A DNA stretch of 64,000 nt. Source: Acidipila sp. Lineage in GTDB: Bacteria; Acidobacteriota; Terriglobia; Acidiferrales; UBA7541. Under the pieces are notes generated by a model that ran no database searches, had not been told where the DNA came from, and saw only the letters and a program-made list of their open reading frames with translations. Below are positions 59,998 through 64,000 of the stretch, piece after piece (the stretch's first letter is position 1; each line of letters opens with the position of its first letter). Made by a program: the position numbers and the translations under genes. The DNA is taken from NCBI GenBank assembly GCA_010365215.1, contig JAAFGT010000009.1, positions 28,435-92,434 on the forward strand, in the 5' to 3' direction.

Positions 59998-60626
59998 TGT
60001 TGCGCGTGGGGCTGACCGGCGGCATCGCTTCCGGCAAGAGCACCGTCGCCGGCATGATGCGCGAGCTGGGCTGCACGGTTCTGGATGCGGACGCGCTGGC
60101 CCATCGTCTGATGGAGCCCGGGCAACCGGCCTACGACGAAGTGATTCGTGAGTTTGGCTCGGTGATTCTCCGGCCCGATGGCACCATCGATCGACCAGCG
60201 CTTGCCGGCATCGTTTTTTCCGATAGCGCGCGCCTCGACCGCCTGAACCGCATCATTCATCCCCGCGTCATCGAAGCGCAAGAACGCCAGTTGACGGAAA
60301 TGGAATTCGGCAATCCTAGCGGTATTGGCATCGTGGAAGCGGCGCTGCTCATCGAAGCGGGCTATCATAAGAATCTGGATCGCCTGGTGGTGGCGTGGTG
60401 CCGTCCGGAACAGCAGCGCGAGCGGCTGTTGGGCCGGGGGCTCAGCGCCGAAGAGTGCGAACAACGAATCACGGCGCAATTGCCGGCCGAAGAAAAGCGG
60501 CGCATGGCCGACGATGTGATCGACTGTTCAGGCAGCTTGGAAGAGACGCGGCGTCAAGTGGCCGCTTTGGTTGCGCGATTGAATGCCGAGGCCGCGGAGG
60601 AAACTTTGGAGCGCGGGCCGCTCTAA
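59997..60626 (+). CDS. coaE: Dephospho-CoA kinase
   Basis: Final step of coenzyme A synthesis. P-loop at 5-16 (GLTGGIASGKST), then VLDADALAHRLMEPGQPAYD (substrate Asp), IIHPRVIEAQE and VEAALLIEAGYHKNLDRLVV. 209 residues. Start ATG 59997 in TGATG with the folD stop, so translation is coupled. Confidence 0.96.
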   Translation: MLRVGLTGGIASGKSTVAGMMRELGCTVLDADALAHRLMEPGQPAYDEVIREFGSVILRPDGTIDRPALAGIVFSDSARLDRLNRIIHPRVIEAQERQLTEMEFGNPSGIGIVEAALLIEAGYHKNLDRLVVAWCRPEQQRERLLGRGLSAEECEQRITAQLPAEEKRRMADDVIDCSGSLEETRRQVAALVARLNAEAAEETLERGPL

Positions 60627-60697
60627 AAGGGCTTCGAGGAAGAGCGCCCGGATCATCGGGCGCGAAACAGGCAAAGCCCGAAGAAGAGGGAACCATC

Positions 60698-61852
60698 ATG
60701 AGCACGCCTACAACGTCACGCCGCAATTTTCGCCGGATCGGCTTGGGCTTCACCGCAATCCTTCTGGGCTATTGGGCCGGGTCCCACTGGGGACCGCGCG
60801 ACACCAGCCATGTGCAGGCGCGGCCGGATTTTCTCGAGTCTTCCGGTCCGGGCAGCTACACCGCGGATGAAAATATCAATATTGAAATCTACCGCAAAGC
60901 TTCTCCGGCGGTAGCCAACATCATCACTCGCACCGTGGAGTACGATTTTTTCTACAACGCAGTCCCCGTCGAAGGCGCGGGTTCCGGCTTCGTCATCGAT
61001 ACCGCCGGCCACATCCTGACCAACTATCACGTGATTGAAGGAGCGCAACGCATTGAGGTGTTGCTGGGCGATCAGAGTTCGCGCGGGCGATATGTTGCCA
61101 AGCTGCTCGGCGCGGACCAGCGCAATGATGTGGCGCTGATTCAGATCGACCCCAAGGATCACCAGCTCACGCCGCTGACGCTGGCAGACTCCAGCGCGCT
61201 GCTGGTTGGTCAGAAAGTATTGGCCATCGGGAATCCATTTGGATTTCAATCCACATTGACCACCGGCGTGATCAGCGCGTTGGGGCGCACCGTGCAGACC
61301 AGCCAGACAACCTTCATTGAAGACGCCATCCAGACCGACGCCGCCATCAATCGAGGGAATTCCGGCGGGCCACTGCTCAATACCCACGGCGAAGTGATCG
61401 GGATCAATTCCGCGATTTTTTCTCCCAGCGGTACGGCGGCCGGAATCGGCTTCGCTATCCCCATCAAGTTGGCCAAGCAGATCGCCACCGACCTGATTGC
61501 CGACGGACGCGTGCACCGCGCTTTCCTGGGCGTCGAAGTCCTTCCTCTGTTCCCTGACCTGGCGACTTTTCTGAACGCTCCGGCGCAGGAAGGATTGCTG
61601 GTGCAGCGCGCCACGCCGGACGGGCCGGCTGCGCGGGCTGGGCTGAAGGGCGGCGACCGCGAGGTGGTGTCCGGCCTGCAACGTATCGCCGTAGGCGGCG
61701 ATATCATCGTCGCCATCGATGGAAATCCCGTCGCCGGCCAATTCGACCTGAACCGCTCCCTCAATCACAAGCGGCCGGGCGATGTGCTGACGCTCACGAT
61801 CTACCGCGGGCGGGACAAGCTGGATATAAAAGCAACGCTCGGCGAGCGATAG
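60698..61852 (+). CDS. HtrA/DegS-type serine protease with one PDZ domain
   Basis: The start is ATG 60698 with AGAGGG 7 nt upstream; the longer frame to 60395 overlaps coaE. 384 residues. The N-terminus has S-R-R-N-F-R-R, which resembles a twin-arginine motif, before a single hydrophobic helix (LGFTAILLGYWAG). Trypsin-like triad H111 (ILTNYHVIEGA), D144 (RNDVALIQID) and S222 (NRGNSGGPLLN). One PDZ domain at about 280-375 (FLGVEVLPLFPDL; AARAGLKGGDREVVSG). Periplasmic quality-control protease. Confidence 0.93.
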   Translation: MSTPTTSRRNFRRIGLGFTAILLGYWAGSHWGPRDTSHVQARPDFLESSGPGSYTADENINIEIYRKASPAVANIITRTVEYDFFYNAVPVEGAGSGFVIDTAGHILTNYHVIEGAQRIEVLLGDQSSRGRYVAKLLGADQRNDVALIQIDPKDHQLTPLTLADSSALLVGQKVLAIGNPFGFQSTLTTGVISALGRTVQTSQTTFIEDAIQTDAAINRGNSGGPLLNTHGEVIGINSAIFSPSGTAAGIGFAIPIKLAKQIATDLIADGRVHRAFLGVEVLPLFPDLATFLNAPAQEGLLVQRATPDGPAARAGLKGGDREVVSGLQRIAVGGDIIVAIDGNPVAGQFDLNRSLNHKRPGDVLTLTIYRGRDKLDIKATLGER

Positions 61853-61887
61853 AGTTCCGGGCACGGCGGCGAGCCGAAAAAACCGGA

Positions 61888-62688
61888 TCAGGCGTTCCAC
61901 TTGGCGCGCAGGCGCTCCTGCTCCTGCGCAGTTAGTTCGAACCAGCCTTCGGCCAGATCCCGCACCTGCTCCAGCGCGTGCTGCATCTCCGCATGTTTGG
62001 TTTCGAGCAGTTCGCGGCCAGCATCTTGCGGCACATAAATAGGCGGCGCAAAAAAGAAAATCACCCGCGAAAAGAGGTGGGGAACGCGGAAGAGATCCCA
62101 GCTTTTCTGAATCGTAGTTCCTCGCTCGACGCCCACATGGAACGGAATGATGGGGCACCCTGTGCGGCGCGCCAGCATCGCGGGACCGGGTTTGGCGATA
62201 TAACGCGGGCCGCGCGGCCCGTCGATGGTAAAGCCGACATCTTTGCCTTGGTCAAGACGCTGCGCCATGACCGCCAGGCCGCGCAGCCCTCCGCGAGTCG
62301 AACTTCCCTGTGCCGTGCCAAATCCCAGGCGTTCGATCACCCGGCGCGTCCACTGCCCGTCGAAATTCGTGCTGTTCATCACCACTACGCCGCGGCCGCG
62401 GCCCCACCACAGCACGGGAAGAATGCAGCGATGCCAGAACGGCCAGATGATGCGCTGCCCCGCGGCGTAAGCGCGCTCGGCGTGCTGCCATCCCAGGATT
62501 TCAAATCGCAATGTGGGGCCAACGGCGCGTACAAAACTATAGACCGCATTCGCGAACAGTGGAATTTGCATGCGGCGCCAGCGCGTCAGCTCGCGCTCGC
62601 GGGTGTCATAATGCCGGCTCGAGGGAACGGCCGCGGATTCATTTTGCTTGTCGTCGGTGGTCTGCGGCATGGGCGGGCGGTCGGGCAT
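61888..62688 (-). CDS. DUF374-type lysophospholipid acyltransferase family protein
   Basis: 266 residues, PlsC-like fold without the usual HxxxxD but with the DUF374 blocks: IIWPFWHRCILPVLWW, MNSTNFDGQWTRRVIERLGF, GSSTRGGLRGLAVMAQRLDQ, DVGFTIDGPRGPRYIAKPG and LFSRVIFFFAPPIYVP. A hydrophobic patch near 45-60 suggests membrane contact. Expected to work on lipid A- or lipid-like substrates. The N-terminal 38 residues are polar, and the start at 62688 has no clear Shine-Dalgarno. Confidence 0.88.
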   Translation of the reverse strand: MPDRPPMPQTTDDKQNESAAVPSSRHYDTRERELTRWRRMQIPLFANAVYSFVRAVGPTLRFEILGWQHAERAYAAGQRIIWPFWHRCILPVLWWGRGRGVVVMNSTNFDGQWTRRVIERLGFGTAQGSSTRGGLRGLAVMAQRLDQGKDVGFTIDGPRGPRYIAKPGPAMLARRTGCPIIPFHVGVERGTTIQKSWDLFRVPHLFSRVIFFFAPPIYVPQDAGRELLETKHAEMQHALEQVRDLAEGWFELTAQEQERLRAKWNA

Positions 62689-62739
62689 CGGAAGCTTCAG
62701 AGAAACGCGTATAGTATAAGTGAATCTGGACCTGCTCGA

Positions 62740-63924
62740 ATGAAACCACGTGCAACTTCCCGTCTGCGGCGATTTGCCCCGGTGGCTCTGCTCCCGGCGT
62801 CCTTGCTGTTATGCGCCACCCTGGCCGGTGCGCCGGGGGATCAGCCCGTCGCTGCACCGGTTGCGCGAATCGAGGGCGACGACATCACCATTCGCGGCCA
62901 GATGAACATGGAGCGCGAAACCGGACACACCTTCGCCGAGCTGTCCAGTGGCAGTGAGGTCACCGTGCGCTCGCGACAGGCGCGCATCGAGCTGGCCGGA
63001 GGCGGCGAGATTGGAGTTTGCGGGCCTGCAAAATTTTCTTTGCTTCGTTCCGGAGCCACGCTGACCCTGGCGCTCGACTTCGGACGCATTCACGCGCGTC
63101 TAAATCATGCTCAGCCAGTGACGATTTATACGCCGCTGGCGGTGGCTACGCCGGTATCGATCACCCCGGGCGAAGACGAGTTGCACCTGGGACTCGCCGA
63201 GACGGGGCAGATGTGCCTCTACGCCGTGCGCGGCGCGGTTCGCGTGCAACCGCAGTTTGGCGAGGGTGCCGTGCTGGTGCCGCAAAAAATGGAAGCGTCC
63301 TTCAGCGAGGGCCATCTCGAGGAGGTTTCCGCCGCTCCCACGTCATGCCGCTGCAATGCGCTCGAAGCGTTTATCGATCCCCCCGCGCTCGCCGTGCGAA
63401 GCGAAACCAGCACGCAGACGGGATTGGGCGACCGCGTGCTACCGTCAGCCACAACGGCGATGAAACCGGACTCCGCGACGGGGTCTGCGCCACCTGCCGC
63501 CGCTTCTGCGCCACCCGCTTCTGCGCCACTAAAGCCCGTTGCTGCACCACGATCGGTCACGCCGGAACCACTAGCAACCGGTTCCGCGCCAGCAGCGGCC
63601 ACACCTCCGGTTGACGTCCGCGCGACGGACGAACCGGTGTGGAAAGTGATTATGCCGCCGCTACGCTTTGACGCCGCGGCATCTCTCGCGCCGCCACCCA
63701 AGCCGGAAACCATTCTGCTGCTGCGGGAAGCGCGCGTGCAGTCCGGAACCGTTTTTCATGGCACCGTTATCGCGATCGCGGCTACGCCCGCTGCGACCGC
63801 TCCCTCCGGCGACCGAAAGATTGCCGACTCAAAAGTTGCGCTAGCGGAAAAGAACACGAGCTTTGGATCGCGCTTCCGAAATTTCTTCCGGCGACTGTTC
63901 GGCGGCAAGCCGAAGAGCACTTAA
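62740..63924 (+). CDS. Exported FecR-like protein with Ala/Pro-rich linker
   Basis: The start is ATG 62740 (MKPRATSRLRRFAPVAL); the open frame back to 61978 is antisense to the acyltransferase. 394 residues: signal peptide (ALLPASLLLCATLAGA), a FecR-like beta domain at about 38-190 (FAELSSGSEVTVRSRQARI; GPAKFSLLRSGATLTL; IYTPLAVATPVSITPGEDEL), an Ala/Pro/Ser-rich linker (about 240-310) and a C-terminal basic segment (FGSRFRNFFRRLFGGK). No sigma/anti-sigma partner is adjacent, so the sensing role of true FecR is not implied. Bases 63925-64000 hold nothing recognisable. Confidence 0.8.
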   Translation: MKPRATSRLRRFAPVALLPASLLLCATLAGAPGDQPVAAPVARIEGDDITIRGQMNMERETGHTFAELSSGSEVTVRSRQARIELAGGGEIGVCGPAKFSLLRSGATLTLALDFGRIHARLNHAQPVTIYTPLAVATPVSITPGEDELHLGLAETGQMCLYAVRGAVRVQPQFGEGAVLVPQKMEASFSEGHLEEVSAAPTSCRCNALEAFIDPPALAVRSETSTQTGLGDRVLPSATTAMKPDSATGSAPPAAASAPPASAPLKPVAAPRSVTPEPLATGSAPAAATPPVDVRATDEPVWKVIMPPLRFDAAASLAPPPKPETILLLREARVQSGTVFHGTVIAIAATPAATAPSGDRKIADSKVALAEKNTSFGSRFRNFFRRLFGGKPKST

Positions 63925-64000
63925 TTCCCCGTAGAAATTGTCTTGCGCGAAATCCCCGCCAAGGAGATCCGAGGAAGCGCGCTCAAAAATAAAAAGGGCG

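Noticed and set aside
61853..61887. Terminator between the HtrA-type and acyltransferase genes
   Set aside because: A short GC stem next to six A is present, but the A/T tract is on the wrong side for either gene.
63480..63560. Tandem repeat element near the window end
   Set aside because: It is the Ala/Pro/Ser-rich linker of the FecR-like protein, explained by low-complexity coding.

Overview
The window is a GC-rich (about 60 % by eye), densely coded bacterial chromosome segment with no transposase, integrase, phage gene, CRISPR array or rRNA. The gene content points to an acidobacterium of the Terriglobia type. The evidence is an Oar-like TonB receptor with an N-terminal carboxypeptidase-regulatory fold, a VWA protein of the kind common in Acidobacteria, a split (unfused) coenzyme F420 pathway, a Spinster-like MFS carrier, and several FecR-like or zinc-ribbon orphans. 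The taxonomic call is inference from gene families, because no 16S rRNA is present.

Layout. 1-12.1 kb: a 5'-truncated outer-membrane receptor closed by a strong terminator, then an unusual run of four alkaline-phosphatase-superfamily enzymes (one with TPRs) mixed with a small putative regulator and a three-helix membrane protein. 12.2-22.1 kb: a long leftward run encoding amidohydrolase, family-5 uracil-DNA glycosylase, a 3-oxoacid CoA-transferase pair, methylmalonyl-CoA epimerase, and the F420 genes cofC, cofD, cofH, cofG, cofE and the F420:NADP oxidoreductase npdG. Facing it at 22.3 kb is a free-standing PEP-synthase-like C-terminal domain. 23.3-27.5 kb: DUF2889, DUF427, tRNA-Glu(CTC), a zinc-ribbon protein, queF, a coiled-coil membrane protein and a VWA protein. 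27.5-32.7 kb: a Lon-like protease coupled to a PerM-type transporter, divergent from an MFS carrier. 32.7-42.2 kb: aminotransferase, arginase-family hydrolase, MFS carrier, transketolase, RtcB RNA ligase, acyl desaturase and small orphans.

42.4-57.2 kb is the envelope and shape region: PpiD-like foldase, FecR-domain protein, mreB-mreC-mreD, then mrdA (PBP2)-rodA and an RNase E/G. A three-gene methionine-salvage block (mtnB-mtnD-mtnC) on the opposite strand splits mreBCD from mrdA-rodA. 57.4-64 kb: an AT-richer orphan, a molybdopterin oxidoreductase, folD-coaE, an HtrA-type protease, a DUF374 acyltransferase and a FecR-like protein.

Signals most worth a second look: (1) the alkaline-phosphatase-superfamily cluster; (2) the orphan PEP-synthase domain facing a PEP/phospholactate-consuming F420 operon; (3) the RNase E/G whose S1 domain is split by about 530 residues of charged, repeat-rich, probably disordered sequence; (4) a recurring pattern of short tandem duplications (12-22 nt, 2-5 copies) at or just upstream of start codons in at least six places, in some cases duplicating or displacing the start signals; (5) structured intergenic elements, including a terminator that abuts a start codon and three consecutive hairpins ahead of mreB.
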